From the NCBI GenBank assembly GCA_963691655.1, contig OY829326.1, forward strand, positions 59,761,776 to 59,825,775: a DNA stretch of 64,000 bases, written 5' to 3'. Below are positions 44,629-56,960 of this stretch, one piece after another. The first letter of the stretch is position 1. Each line of letters starts with the position of its first letter. The stretch is from Toxonevra muliebris (lineage: Eukaryota > Arthropoda > Insecta > Diptera > Pallopteridae). The notes beneath the pieces were generated by a model. The model worked only from the letters and a program-made list of their open reading frames with translations, was not told the DNA's origin and searched no databases. The position numbers and the translations under genes are program-made.

Positions 44629-45501
44629 TTGATCAAAAAGTTCCGGGATTAACCACCGTGTTCCGATTTGAATATCTGTTTTTTTTTTGCTAAGTTGGTA
44701 GATCTGTTGTTGATATCTCTCTAAACCTTAGCGTCATAGCTTGACATTTGCAAAAGTTACGTAGCCAAGAGTACATCTATCTCTGTGTGCGTGTTGGCGA
44801 TATTTTACAATTTTATTAAATTGTATTATATTAAATTTTGCGTAAAAAACGGATTTAATGGTGCGCGAACGTTGGAAATATTGGAAAAGTGTTTCGGCAA
44901 CGATTCTCTAAAGAAAACGGTCGTTTACCAATGGCACGAGCGGTTCAAAAGTGGTCGTGACTCAATCGAAGATGATGAGCGCAGTGGCAGACCATCGTTA
45001 TCGAAAACCGACGAAAAAGTTGATAAAGTAAAAGAAATTTTGGTCAATAACCACAAATTAACCATCATAGAATATTATTTGGGCGTTATGAGACGTTTGC
45101 GTGAAGCAATTCGCCGAAAGCGACCAGAATTGTGGACAGAAAACTCATGGATTTTGCACCATGATAACGCACTGTCGCACAGTGCCATCATTATTCGTAA
45201 TTTTTTGACGAAAAATGCAACAAATACCATCCAACAGCAACCGAATTCACCTGACTTCTTTCTGTTCAATCGAGTTAAAAAACCATTACGAGGAACGCGT
45301 TTCAGCAGCCGGGAGGAAGTAATGGAAAAATCGCAGGAAGCACTGATGAACATACCGAAAACCGAATATAAAAAATGTTTCGAGGTATGGATCAAGCGCT
45401 GGCATAAGTGTGTTGCAGTCGATGGGGATTACTTTGAAGGGGTTATTATAGATTAAGATGAATAAACTTGTATTTTTAATTTTCTGAATAAATTCCGGGA
45501 A
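44629..45501 (+). mobile_element. Deleted mariner element
   Basis: The left end reads TTGATCAAAAAGTTCCGGGA, and the right side near 45491 has AATTCCGGGAA, part of the inverted counterpart. The outermost right end appears lost, so no TA duplication is assigned at that side. It encloses the shortened transposase ORF. Confidence 0.6.
44785..45456 (+). pseudogene. Internally deleted mariner transposase, open frame kept
   Basis: A 223-codon frame is open from a non-standard upstream ATG to its stop. The mariner part starts at about residue 16 (IKFCVKNGFNGARTLEILEK) with the N-terminal helix-turn-helix and the basic ERSGRPSLSKTDEKVDKVKE linker. At residue about 95 the sequence jumps from NNHKLTI to YYLGVMRRLREAIRRKRPEL. 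The second helix-turn-helix and the region of the first catalytic aspartate, roughly a third of a normal 345-residue protein, are therefore absent. HHDNALSH keeps the second aspartate. The third block is shortened to NSPDFFLF, missing the usual LAPC-D part. The C-terminus (EVMEKSQEALMNIPKTEYKK and onward) is normal. It cannot be catalytic, yet the frame is open, which is unusual for a relic. Confidence 0.85.
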
Positions 45502-45819
45502 CCGAATTCTGCATGTTTCGCATTCAATATAATCGACTGCGTTTTCGCAGTTAGCACACTTCATTTCTTTAAATCTACGATTATATTCCAAAAATCGAGT
45601 TTCGGGAAGTCAACTTTAAAGTTCGAAGCAAAAATAAAATAAAAAAAAATTGTTCCTAAAAATTCAGCCAAATATTTTTTCGACGAATTGCTTCATTTAT
45701 AAAGTCTGCTAAAGTCAAAGTGAAACCGGTTTCAGAATAAAAATCTTAAATTCAAGGAACTTTTGTACAAAACCATATTTCTACACACGCTTTTTTGACG
45801 AAATTGTTTGCGCTCTTTA

Positions 45820-46265
45820 AATCTTTCTTTTTGTTCTTTGCTTCCCTTTCGTTTTTCATTTTTATTCATCTCTTCTCTACATTTCGTCCTTCTCTCTTAT
45901 TTGTATCTATCTTTCTAGCTCTCTCTCTTTTCTCCTACACTCCCATTCGCCTCTTTTCACTTACTCCTCTTTTGCTTTCATTCCCTTAATCGAACCTCCC
46001 TCTCCCTCTTCGCTACAGCTATCTCTATATTTGATTTTACAATTTTTCTTTTTTCTTTTCTCTCTCTTTCTTTATTCCTTTTAAACTCTTCTCCTCTCTC
46101 TATCTTTCCTCTCGTTCTGTCTTCGTCATTGCACCTTTTCCAATTTCTTTCAATCGGTCTCTATTTAAGTAACCCTTTCATTTTCCTTTTTCTCCCTCTC
46201 TCCCAAACCTTCCTCTTTCCTCTCTTTTACTTTCACTTTCACTTTCTTCAAGTTGCCATTTTCCC
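45820..46265. repeat. Second polypyrimidine tract
   Basis: About 440 bases of mostly C and T on the plus strand, similar in style to 17845-19275. Frames at 45795-45989 and 46129-46320 are compositional by-products. Confidence 0.8.
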
Positions 46266-46329
46266 TCTCACTTTTGCATGCAGAATTGAAAGAAAAGCTC
46301 ATTCGGTGGACAGAACGTAAAGTAATCCC

Positions 46330-47900
46330 TTCACTGTCAGTACGTATATAAGCATACAAAAAACTTGCCATTTTTCCATGTATCTTCAAGCAAAATATAT
46401 TAAACCAGATATAATTTGATCCTCCGACTGGTTCTTTGGAATTTTAAAGCCACTGACAGCGAAAGAGTTCAAAGCTGAATCTGGATACATCAATCGTATC
46501 TCGACACCAGATCCTTCTAATTAAAAACTGATTTAAGATTTGACATCAGTGAGTACAAATCATCTACAAATGTCTATTAGGCTATAAGATTCCTCCTTAA
46601 TTTGAACTGTCTAATTTTTCTTCATTGAACTCCTCTCTTAATTATCATAAAGCTATTAACTACATACTAAACAATACATATTTACATCTTAAAGCTATTA
46701 ATTTTTTTTTTATTTGCTGTAATGAAATGAAAAAATGTTGATTTAAATATTTTTCTAATCAACTTCTGAGCCATTTGCAATTTCATTTAAACTTTTTACA
46801 CATGATTTTGCAATTAACCCAATTGGAAAATGTTGTCATTAAACTCGAGAATGCGTAACCTACATGCGAGTTACACATAAACAAACTAACACATACACAC
46901 ATACACGTTTAAGTACAAACTTGTGTACACACACATCCGTTTGAAAACAGGAAACGTAAAATGTATCCAAGTGTTTGTATATGTAAATGTTAATATCCAT
47001 GAACATTGTAGTTTAGGTATTGTAAACACTTTTTCCACTTGTTGCTGCTGCTGCTTATGCTGTTGCTATCGTGGTGAAATTATCTGTGACATGACATTTT
47101 CCTATATCGCATTCTCTACATAGTAAATGCAAGTCATTTCGCGTAAATTGTTACAATAATATTATATTTACTCGTAATATGTGCATACCACATTTGTATG
47201 CTAAAATTTATTTGTATTTACATATTTGCTTATTTTTACTATTTACTTTTATAATATTTCAAGCATTTTCTATTATTGCAAATTGATTTCAAGAATATGT
47301 TAGTCATTGTGACATTTTATATATAAATATATTTTTTTTTTCATTGGAAATTCAATAGAAAAGAGCAGCACCCAGTAGGAATAATTAAATCAGAAATTTA
47401 TGATATTAAAATAATGCAGTTGATTTCATTTTGGCTCGTATTTTCAAATAAAGTTGAGATTTAGATTTATAAAAATGTTAACTGAATTAATAATTACTCA
47501 TACGCCATGTATGCCAGCTCAGCTATACGATAGAGCCAGGTATTTGATAAAGATGACCACTGGAAAAATTTTTCGAAACAAAATTCCTGAGAGAAATTAA
47601 TGCATTTACATTATTGCGTCAGTAAATATGCGAGAAATTTTCAAGCATTCTTCATAAAAGTTGAGTGAACTCAATTCGAAGATATGGATTAAGTTTCATA
47701 TAGATTTAATATAAGATTAATGAACAGAAGAAGTTCACAAGACGCTTGTTATAGGCTTGAGATAAAATAATCTAGAGTTATGGTTACTAGAAACAGCGTT
47801 GAAGAGAACGCTTTATGACTATGATGCTTGGAAAATATTGACTTTCAATATGTTCAAATTTTGTGAACATTCGAAAACTATATACGACCAAGTTCGTGTA
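46330..47900. other. AT-rich noncoding stretch
   Basis: No gene is supported. It has ACACATACACACA-like words near 46887 and a CTGCTGCTG/TGTTGC patch near 47042. Confidence 0.45.
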
Positions 47901-47904
47901 TATA

Positions 47905-48197
47905 CAGGGACCCACAAAACCAATCGAATAAGAAAATATTTTTGAGACAAATAAAAAATTAACACCTCTGAAAAGTGTCTAACCATCTAGACGAACACAA
48001 AAGAAGCACAATTTTTAAAATCAGGTTTCAAAAGATCGGAACTTTCGAGACCATTTTAGGATCTGAAGATGTTATTTGATTTTAAAAATTGTGCCTCTTT
48101 TGTGTTCATACAGATGAGTAGAAATTTTTCTGCCATTCTTAGCTATTAATCTTGTCCCAAAAATGTTCCCTTATTCGATCGCCTTTATGAGTCACTA
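47905..48197. mobile_element. Tc1/mariner-type MITE with long inverted ends
   Basis: A 293-base unit is flanked by TA (47903-47904 and 48198-48199). The left end begins CAGGGACCCACAAAACCAAT; the right end is its imperfect inverse (AGTGACTCATAAAG...). The two arms stay alignable for about 125 bases each, through CGATCGAATAAG and GAACACAAAAGAGGCACAAT words, so the whole unit can fold back on itself. Confidence 0.75.
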
Positions 48198-48769
48198 TAT
48201 CATTGCCTTGAATATGAACAAGAGCAAACACAAATCATATTTGTGTTCGTGAACATACAGTTGCAAATTTCTAATGCATCCACAATGTACACTTCATGAA
48301 CCATGACTCGTATTTGATATTTTTGACTTTCTGCGAGTATAATACTTGATCTTTTACTCTTGAATAATGTTCTGTATATTAGCGTTTAAATACGAATCCT
48401 GCTTCATTCACAAATATTTTGAAAAGTGGAAAATGTAAATTGTAGTTAATGTTAATAGAAAGCTTGCTGCGGAATTGGATTGGTAGCCTTAAGCTTGTAC
48501 TTCTCTTGCAGACATTGTTAACCTCAAGTTATAAATTGGATACAGTTTTATTCATCAAAATAATATTGTGATGAACTCGATAGCAGCAGCGATTTATTTT
48601 GATTGTCACCTTCTCAGAACATCAAAGCAAATAATATATGGTGAAAATTTTCTGGATCTATTTCATTTTCAATTTTCTTTTCCAAAAATTTGAATACTTA
48701 GAAATAAAAATCTTTCAACATAGCAACTGCTTATTGTATTAAGACTCAAATTTCAGGATCAGTCAGTCA

Positions 48770-49435
48770 AATGGTCTGCATTTTGATCTGTTTTAAGATT
48801 TGTGTAACGATCTGATTTTTGGTCGGACCTAAAGACCTGATTTTTGTTATGAATTTTATATTGAAAAGTGGTGGGGTTTTTGGTCTGAATTTTGGTTTAA
48901 TTTTTTAGCAATTTGGCCTGAATTTGAGTTGCGTCTGAGTTTTGTTCGGAGTTTTGATCTGTATTTAGTCTGGGTTTCGGTTCAAGCGTGGTCTATGGCA
49001 ATATGATTTGGCTGGTTAAGTTGGGATGTGAGTTTGGTTGTTCATTGGTCTAAATTTCTGTTTGATTTTACTGTTTTTGTTTCAAGTATTAGTTTTGATT
49101 TCAATTTCGTCTGAATTTTGGTTTGAGTTTTCTTCCAAATTTCGGTCTAATTTTCCGCCTGATTTTTGATATAAATTTGTTTTAAATTTTGGTCAGGATT
49201 TTGAGATGATTTTTTGTTTGAGCTTCAGTTTGATTTTTGCTTTGAATCTGATGTGAGTTTGTCTGAGTTTTAGTTGTGATTGGTCTGAATTTTGGTCTGT
49301 TTTTTATCTCAATTTATTTTCTTCTGATTTGAGTCTAGCGTTGAGCATGAGTTTCTGTTTGATTTTTGGCCTGAATTCGGTTGAAGTTTGGTCTGACTTT
49401 GGCCTAAGTTTTGATCTACTCCACGGGTGAAAAAA
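48770..49435. repeat. Degenerate minisatellite, TTTTGGTCTGAATTT type, left part
   Basis: Loose tandem copies of a 12-15 base motif around TTTGGTCTGAATTT run to the SINE at 49443. No frame is kept. Confidence 0.75.
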
Positions 49436-49442
49436 ATTTAAA

Positions 49443-49672
49443 ACCATTAGTCTAGTGAAGAGACTTTCACCCAGAAGGCTGTGGGTTCGATTCTTGTCTT
49501 AGTTTGGTGGTTGATCCTCATAACCTTCTTATATTCCTATTGATATGAAGTTAATGATAATAATCATAAGAACGTGTACAAGTACAAATCTTTGTAGGTT
49601 ATTTGAAAACCACCAATTTATAACAAATTATCACACCGCCCTTCGAAAACGGCGTTACACTTTAGGCCTAAC
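49443..49672 (+). repeat. Old tRNA-Glu-derived SINE copy
   Basis: This is a diverged plus-strand member of the family at 18789-19100. It has a TTAGTCTAGTG head, a CTTTCACCC loop, GGGTTCGATTC B box, GTGTACAAGTACA in the body and CACACCGCCCTTCG...GGCGTTA near the end. The last 60 or so bases of the body and the tail are lost, and it ends in CCTAACC against the next SINE. Confidence 0.8.
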
Positions 49673-49673
49673 C

Positions 49674-49877
49674 ATCGCTTCTTTGGTCTAGCGGCAGAGT
49701 GCCAGACTGTCTCTGGAAACCCGGTTTGGTTCGGTTCTCGGTTAGGGTATGGTTTTTTGTCTATTTTTTTTCTTCCTTCCTTTCTTACTTTCATAACTTG
49801 GAGCTGTGGTACCATAGATCTTATAAATCTCACTGCCTGATTTTCGGGTCGTCCAATCCTTCAAATAATAATAATAG
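49674..49877 (+). repeat. Second tRNA-derived SINE family with AAT tail
   Basis: It begins near TCGCTTCTTTGGTCTAGCGG, with an A-box match TGGTCTAGCGG, a CCAGA/TCTGG anticodon-like stem at about 49710-49726 and a B-box-like GGTTCGGTTCTC. The body has T-rich and CTTCC stretches and ends in an AATAATAATAAT tail near 49865-49877. This head is distinct from the Glu-type family. Confidence 0.6.
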
Positions 49878-49879
49878 TC

Positions 49880-50440
49880 TAGTTATTAGTTTGGATTTCG
49901 GTCTAAATTTTAGTCTGAATTTTGTTTGAATTTTTCTTTGAATCTGTGAATAACTTTTGCTTGAATTTAAGTTAAATTTTTTACTTAAATTTGGTTCGAG
50001 TTTTGCTCTAAATATTGGTCCTTTTTGATCTTAGTTTGATTTTTTTTTGGCCTGGATTTTAATCTGATGTTTGGTTTAAGTTTTGTTCCAAGATTTTTCG
50101 TCCTTTCGGTCAGATTTTTGGCTTGAGTTTTGGTCTGACTTTCGTCGCTTTTTTTGGCTAAAGTTTTAATTTAAGTTTAAATCTAAATTTTTTATTTAAC
50201 TTTTGGGTTTTCTGGTTTAGTTTTGATATTTTTTGGTCTGAATTTAGCTTTGGCTTTTGCTTTGTATTTGATATAAGCATTTGGTCTGAATTGAACTCTT
50301 ATTTGGGTATGAACTTTATCTGAACTTAGTTTTAAATTTCGGTCGCGTTTTGGCCTACTCTTAGCTCCTGTATGGTCTAGTATTTTATCTAAATTTTGCA
50401 CTAATTTTGGTCTGGATTCTAACCTAGATATTGGGGTCAT
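49880..50440. repeat. Degenerate minisatellite, TTTTGGTCTGAATTT type, right part
   Basis: It continues the repeat left of the SINEs with the same motif. The minus-strand frame 50192-50461 (PK/NRDK-rich) is a by-product of the repeat. Confidence 0.7.
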
Positions 50441-50487
50441 AACTATCCCATTTTTTAGCAAAGTTATCTCTCTCCAAATCTAAATTC

Positions 50488-50501
50488 TTTATCCGCCCCT
50501 G
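50488..50501. mobile_element. Isolated hAT-like right terminus
   Basis: TTTATCCGCCCCTG is the inverse of CAGGGGCGGATA, the terminal sequence seen at 55718 and 57148. It closes the minisatellite block, suggesting that the repeat was carried inside such an element; a left end was not found. Confidence 0.45.
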
Positions 50502-50504
50502 ATA

Positions 50505-51369
50505 GCAATGAACTTCAATATTCACAGAGTTGATAGTGTAACTAAAATGAGAGAAATACCAGTTCTAATATTTGATTATATTATCGATTACTTTATCTAT
50601 CTTCAATATTTTTAATTCTATTCATAATAAATCTCACAAATATCTCTTTTTCTTAAAAATGCAAACATTCCAAAAGTGGTATTCAAATTTATGCGCCCAT
50701 ATAAAATTTTACACATTTTCTGTTTATACTCGGAAGCTACGAGAAAAAAAGCACATTTCATTTACTTACCCCATATCAAAAATTTCTATGTACATAGACC
50801 ATAATTCAGGCTAACAAAACAAAACCAAATAAATTTATGACCAACACACAAAAATCATAAATTTCCAAGCTTGAATTGCTGCTGCATTTACATTTAAGCA
50901 ATTTTTGGGTTTCCTAAATGCTGCTAAATTCTAAACGGTATCAACTTGAAATTTCATTTAATGTAAATGATGATTGCGCTTCTTTTTTCTTCTTTTCTTT
51001 ATATGGTTTCATTGTTTGTTTTCCTCTCAGTTTTGTTTGTTTGCTATATTGTTTGCTAGTACATAAACCCTTTCAAAATCAAATAAAATTAAAGAAAAAA
51101 CTTCTCTTTTTGCCCATCAATTGAAGTGCAAATTTTATGACTGACATCCTCGAACAGTGGTGCACATTGCTACTGTTGCTTTGGCTGGTGCTGTTACTGC
51201 TTCCTGCTGTGCTTTCCTACAATTTTTTGTTTGCTTGTTATTTTTTGGCTTTTCGCACTTTAGCGCGCACAAATTTTTATTGCTTTGGAAATGAAAGTGG
51301 ATTTTTATGATCGCATGTAAGTGAGTCATTGCGGTATTTTAATGGTTATACGTTTCCTTTTCAACATAC

Positions 51370-51400
<31 letters not shown>

Positions 51401-53420
51401 TACATATACTCATAGAAGTATAAAGAAATTGAAGAAAATTGGGTGTGGTGGGTGTAACTGAAAGTGAAAGTGTTTGAAATTAGATTTCACTGTGCAAAAA
51501 TTTGAATTCCATTTATATGCATTTATTAAATTAAATTATTATGGCCACTTGCGATTTTTGCTTCTACTAGAAGACTATTTTAGAGGGGAATTCTTGAGCA
51601 GCTGTTATAATGTTCCATTCTACTTACTTGATATTTTCTTCTTTTTTTTTCCTGACAGTGAAATCTGCATATTTTTTCGCTTCTGTCTTCAAAATCATGT
51701 AACATTTTCTATGTGTCATTGTCAAAGTATATCACAACTGACACAATTTCAATTTCTAGTTTCGTTGCTGATTTTTTTCCTTTCTATTGCATACTTTTAG
51801 GAGACTGCATAATCTCTTCGTATACATAATTTTTATATCTACTTGCTTGCACTGGTGCATTTTTTCAGTGTCATTACTCTACATTCGATTAACACCGTTT
51901 TGGTGAACTGTTGGTGATACTGAAGAATTTGCACTTGTTTAACACTTTTGTAGTTAATTTGGAGCTAAGGTTTCTGAATTCAAAATAAGCTTTAATAATG
52001 CTTTAGTTAATGCAAATTTAAGTATCTTTTCCTAATCTCAACACTTCATAGAATAATTGAGAGGTTTCTGAATTTACTGGCTAATTATAGAAACTTAACT
52101 GCAATACAATTTACTGATAATCTAGAATTAAAGAAAGTGTTATTTGAATTAAAGATAAGCCTAAAAGTATACAATACTTTATGCTATGAACTGCTAGAGG
52201 ATCCAAAGATTGCGAAAGAGGATTTGGCAGAATTTTTTCTTCATTTTCATTGGTATATTTATTTATCACTAATGTTAACTTTGGCTCATATTTTAAGCAC
52301 CTGATTTTCAATGCGCCTAATCTTAGATCAATTACTAAAATAAAAAACTGTATTTAGATTCTACTTGAAACCTGGACATCAATAAAGTGCACTAAATAAT
52401 TCGATCTAGATTTAAAATTTTCTTTTAACTTTTAATATCTTTCCTTTTCAACTTTTCGCAAATTCTAAAAGAATTCTTATACTTGTTAGATATTCTTTTT
52501 TACAGAAATTGTCAACGCTATTTTGTTGCTTGCATGGCATTTTGTGTGTTGTTTGACATTTTGATGTCATAACATTCAAGTGTCATAGAAATTGGTATTT
52601 TACTTCAGTTTTGCTGCTCAAAAATATTGCATCTTATAGAAAAGGGAAACATCTCAGCATATGAGCATAACACACACTGAAAGTTAATCAGATTGGCTCG
52701 TTTGTATGAAAAATGTTGCAATAAATCAAGTCAGTTTTAAATATGGAAATTTATAGTATGTGCCAGCATTTATTTAAAATATTCTGTAGTAGAAAATATC
52801 AGCATTTGAGCTATTGAGAGCACTAATATTTATTAAATTAGCAATTAAATGCTAATATTGGTAACGCATAGAGCTGTGTCATTTGAATTGAAGCTCATAG
52901 TGCAATGGATAATTTTGTAACAAATATTTTAAAGTTTATGATATTGCATACTTTTAGGCACATTTGTAGTTAATTACTTTCATTAACCCTTTCATTCACG
53001 AATTTTAATGGGACTTGATGGAAACTTTTTGTACTGAAATTATGGTTAGTTAGGACTTCCACACTCATCAGACCAAGTTTCATTCCTCTATATTGATTTG
53101 TTTGTCTTTTATTAAAGGTTAAAAAAACATAGTTTCCTACCCGGTTCTTGAGGTAAGAACCAGTGAGATAAAACATAAACTCGTAGATCGAACCGTAATG
53201 AGAAAACTGGTAAGCAAAGAGAATATTCATAAGTGAATGTGTGGTGATACGTTGGTCTCATATTCAGTTTCCTGACCACGTAAGACCTACAACCAAAAAA
53301 AAAAGAAGAAATTACTGCATTCCTTAGCTTTTTAGTGCATTTCAACCAGCGCTATTAAAGAATGCAATCAATTGCGATTAAAAATCATTAGTTTTTTTTA
53401 ACAAATGATTGTAATCATTT
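50505..53420. other. AT-rich noncoding region
   Basis: No gene supported. It contains a CA run at 51376-51400 and many T-rich stretches. TTAACCCTTTCATTCACG at about 52984 resembles a lone piggyBac-type end, without a partner. Frames on both strands are short and motif-free. Confidence 0.45.
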
Positions 53421-53429
53421 TTTTAGTTT

Positions 53430-54175
53430 AGGTTAGGTTTAAATGACGGCCTGCTAGTGCCAGCACATTTAGAGCAAAAAGGCCCCTAATAATACCATAG
53501 GGTGCTAGGTCCCTATCCCTCTATATCAGGATATTTGAACCATTGGGAACTTTTTATAAAATTAAGTATTTGTCTAATTCTGGGCTTTGTCACATGTTAG
53601 GTCATCAAAGACAAAATTGTCAAGGTTTTTTTTCCCGTAAGTGAATAAGAGCTGGGCATTCGCATAGAAGATATGCTAGAGAAAGGACAGGAAACTTTCT
53701 CTTTACCACAGCTCCTGCATTGATTTTTATATGGTGCAGACTCAGTCTATCTTTGTGTTTTCCGATAGGGCAATGCCCTGTTATCACCTAAGCCACTGTA
53801 CTTACCTATATGTTGTCTGTCTATATGTGGGAAGCCATTCGTACGTCGACTATCTAGCTTTGACCAAGTAAGTCTCGTCTAGCTATTCCCAACAGTTTAG
53901 GTGCAGATCGAACTGGTCGGACATTTTGTTGAGAGACGCTCTACAGTCAAGGGCTACTCTGGAAGTGAGGAATACTGATTCAAGGGATTTTATGGCTGCC
54001 TGGCTATTAGTAAAAATACATATCTCTTTTGCCGATATCACATTATATCTTAGCCAAGACATGACTTCTTTGATTGCCATGATGTCTGCCTGAAATATAC
54101 TGCAGAACGTAAAAAATTTATTTTTCGATCTGACCATAAAAAAAATTCTCAAAAATTGTCGTTTTTTGCACATGA
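53430..54175 (-). pseudogene. LINE RNase H and 3' end relic (I/R1-like)
   Basis: Minus-strand reading gives FQADIMAIKEVMSWLRYNVI, then SAKEICIFTNSQAAIKSLES and SRVALDCRASLNKMSDQFDL. These are RNase H motifs; IFTNSQAA has N where the catalytic D of FTDSQAA is expected. Toward lower coordinates GHCPIGKH and a CRSCGKEK-like cysteine motif remain. The 3' untranslated end finishes AACCTAACCTAA near 53430. The longest open piece is 53883-54173. No RT part was found upstream, where the sequence becomes AT-rich. The end resembles the SINE 3' end at 18789. Confidence 0.8.
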
Positions 54176-54179
54176 GGAA

Positions 54180-55700
54180 CTAAAGTCCTACCTTAAAATG
54201 AATTACATAAATTCTTATTTTTCTATGTTTCTTCATAACTATTTTGAAAAAAAAACTAACTAATCATTCTTCTTCCAAAAACTGTTAGTTTTATTTAATT
54301 TTACTTTGGAAAACTTTGGAAAAAGCGTGGGTGTCGAAACCACGAAAAGACGTAATTCAAAGGTTGACATTGGGAAAAGTTGAAATATTTATTGCACTAT
54401 TAAACAATACTAAAAGTATTGAATTATATCTTTATTTAAAAATCTTATTGTCTAAGCCATCTACTATTTTCTATTCTATTCCTTTCTATGTTTGGGCCCT
54501 TTCCCAATACTCCTTTTTTTCTATTTCTATTTCTTCCTTTTTCTCTCCTTACTCTATTTTCACCGCTCTATTCTGTTCTTTTCTTTATCCTTGTTATTAT
54601 TCTTATACATATTTTCCAACCGTTCGGTCGCTGTTTCCATATTGTACATTTTCCATTTTCAAAATTTCTATTGCAATAAACTTTATAAATTTAAAACCGA
54701 CTTTCCACCGTGTTTTTCATTTCAAAAAATATAATTCATCTCCGAATTATACACTTATGTCAAAGTAAAAAATTTGTAAAGAATAGGAAATTTAATTATT
54801 TTGATTGAATTGAGATAAAAATAAAAAGTAAATAAATAATTTACTAGCCAGATAAAAAAAACTGGCTGTGAGTAGAGGTGGGAATTGGAATTTTTTATAA
54901 AAAATATTTGATTATTTAAAACAAATTGATTAAAAGTTTCTTCAACAACAAATACTTTTAGACATTTAACCATTCCGGCTTCATAAAACCCCACCCATTA
55001 AATTTTTTAGGGTTTCGAGATCAGATTTATTCTTTTTACATCAAAATTTATCAATTCAAGTTTTTTTTAATCAATCAAAAATTTGGGAACTAGAGGGTTA
55101 ATTAGACAAAAATCAGAAACAAACATTTCAACAACATCCACAATCAATAGCAATGCACTAATCTGTTACATCTGTAGTAAAAATGAATAGATTTGAACAG
55201 AAATATTGAAGAAACTATAGCACTGTTTCAAAAGACTCTAAACTCAAATCAAAGACCATTTTTGAAACGATTTATAATTTTAAAAATTTGTTAAAAATTC
55301 GCACCAGTTTAATATTTGTAATCAAAAATATATGTTAATATATTTTTAATCTTAAGTCGAGTTAGGCTATTTTTCATGTTTGATCGGGTCTTGTCAACGC
55401 AAACCAAAACTAAAATTACTAAAAATTTAATGATTAATTTATTTAGTGGAGATTATAAGTAATTATTTAATCATAACTAAATTTAATCATGATTCGTTAG
55501 TGATTAACTAATTAGTTAATTAAAAAAATTAGTTGATTATGCCCTAATCTACAACTTTTTTTCTTATATGGTGGCACTTAACGTGTTAACAATACATTGC
55601 TTTAGATATTATTCTACAATCGAAATTTTTTTTATTTTTTTGTTTTGTGAGAAGATAAATTTTTTCGAACATATTTATCAAACCTAATATGATTGAAAAG
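54180..55700. other. AT-rich noncoding stretch
   Basis: No gene is supported. The plus-strand frame 54316-54768 (150 codons) is F/Y/S/I-rich and overlaps two other open frames in the CT-rich patch at 54470-54690, so it is most likely compositional. Confidence 0.4.
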
Positions 55701-56282
55701 GGGTTTATGTCTTATCTCCGGGGCGGATACAGAAAACATTTTTTGGGGGGCAAGGGGGAAAATAAAAAATAAAAATTCTCTAAATGAACCAAAACGCCAA
55801 AACGCGGGCTGGAGCGTTTTTTTTCTCGTTCGTGTATCGTTTTGTTTTTTTTTTGGTGCTTATTCATAAACTTTATTTCGATGACTACCAATTTCAAAGG
55901 TACTGGTACGTTGCGCATTTAGGGGAAACCCTGTTCTTGTAGCAAAGTATTTCACAAGTTTTATGATCTATTTCCAAGGTAAAGAATCTTGGAAAATATA
56001 ACAAAAGGAAACATTTATTCAGTTTTCGGTTTTAGATTGGTTTATTATGGGTCGAGAATTAGCAGAATCTTAAGAATAATTTAAGATCGCTGATTCCTAC
56101 CCTGGGATTTTCTTTATATCGACCCGACACCTATAATTTTGTTTTTTTTTTTGGTAGATTCAATTCTCTACCTTAGAATAGAACCCGTTGAACTGGTACT
56201 TGAGTCACGTATTTACGAACTAAATCACCGAAATAATCCATTTTATTAGAAAAATCGATTTGGACATTTTTTAAGAATTTAA

Positions 56283-56340
56283 CCCCATCTTGGAATCGAA
56301 CCTGAGGCAGATGGAACTCCAGTCAAGCACTCATCCACGA
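56283..56340 (-). repeat. tRNA-like SINE scrap
   Basis: The minus strand has an exact B box GGTTCGATTCC and, upstream, GTGGATGAGTGCTTGACTGG, which looks like a tRNA D-arm and anticodon-arm region. It is too short for a tRNA gene and is probably part of another tRNA-derived SINE. Confidence 0.45.
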
Positions 56341-56960
56341 AGTAACCATTGTTGAACATCATCGAGCTGTTTTTGAACTCGATTGGCAGCTTCTGTAGGA
56401 GATTAATTTGACGCTAAAATGGCAGTATCGTCTGGATAAGTAGCTATATAGTAATACCATCAGTTTCAGGCAAGTCGCAGGTAAAAATCGAATAAAGAGC
56501 AGAAACCAGAACACTGCCCTGTGGTACTCAGGTTTTCACTTAACATTTGGCTGATGTTTCATCATTACATAGACATAGACATAGAATGATAGGACATTAA
56601 GACCAAATAAAATAGAGCTCGAAGTAAATTTTTTAATTTGTATAACAGCCCTTGATTGCAAACTTTTTCGAACGCTTTTTGAATGTCCAAAAATATGGCA
56701 GAGCAATATTTTTTGCAATCCAGAAAGCCAGTGACAATATTCGCTATGCTCAAGTGTACCGTGCTTATGACGATTGGTGATTCGGAACTATATTCTTATT
56801 TTCTTGTATTATTAGCAATCTACTACTTCAAATATTTTCAAGAATATTGCACGCACACTTATAGGTCTAAATGAGGGCACTGAGTTTTCAGGTTTATTTG
56901 GTTTAGGTATCATTATTATTTCAACACATTTCTATAGAGAAGGAAAGTGGTTAAATGAGC
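56338..56960 (-). pseudogene. Jockey-type LINE reverse transcriptase relic, copy 2
   Basis: Minus-strand frames contain CSAIFLDIQKAFEKV followed by QGLLYKLKNLL (palm motif with the first catalytic aspartate region), then in another frame a VPQGSVL-like block near 56515, and a DDTAILAS-like block near 56420 with damage. Both pieces align with copy 1 at 683-1300. The C-terminal signature seen in copy 1 (PVWTHG) is absent because this copy stops at 56338. Confidence 0.8.

Noticed and set aside
45075..45591. Minus-strand frames of 101-106 codons
   Set aside because: Shadows of the mariner transposase ORF on the plus strand.
54316..54768. A 150-codon plus-strand ORF
   Set aside because: It is F/Y/S/I-rich, lies in a CT-rich patch where all three plus frames are open, and has no recognisable domain.
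55080..55100. AGAGGGTTAA as a piggyBac-type right end
   Set aside because: No matching left end next to TTAA was found within a plausible distance.
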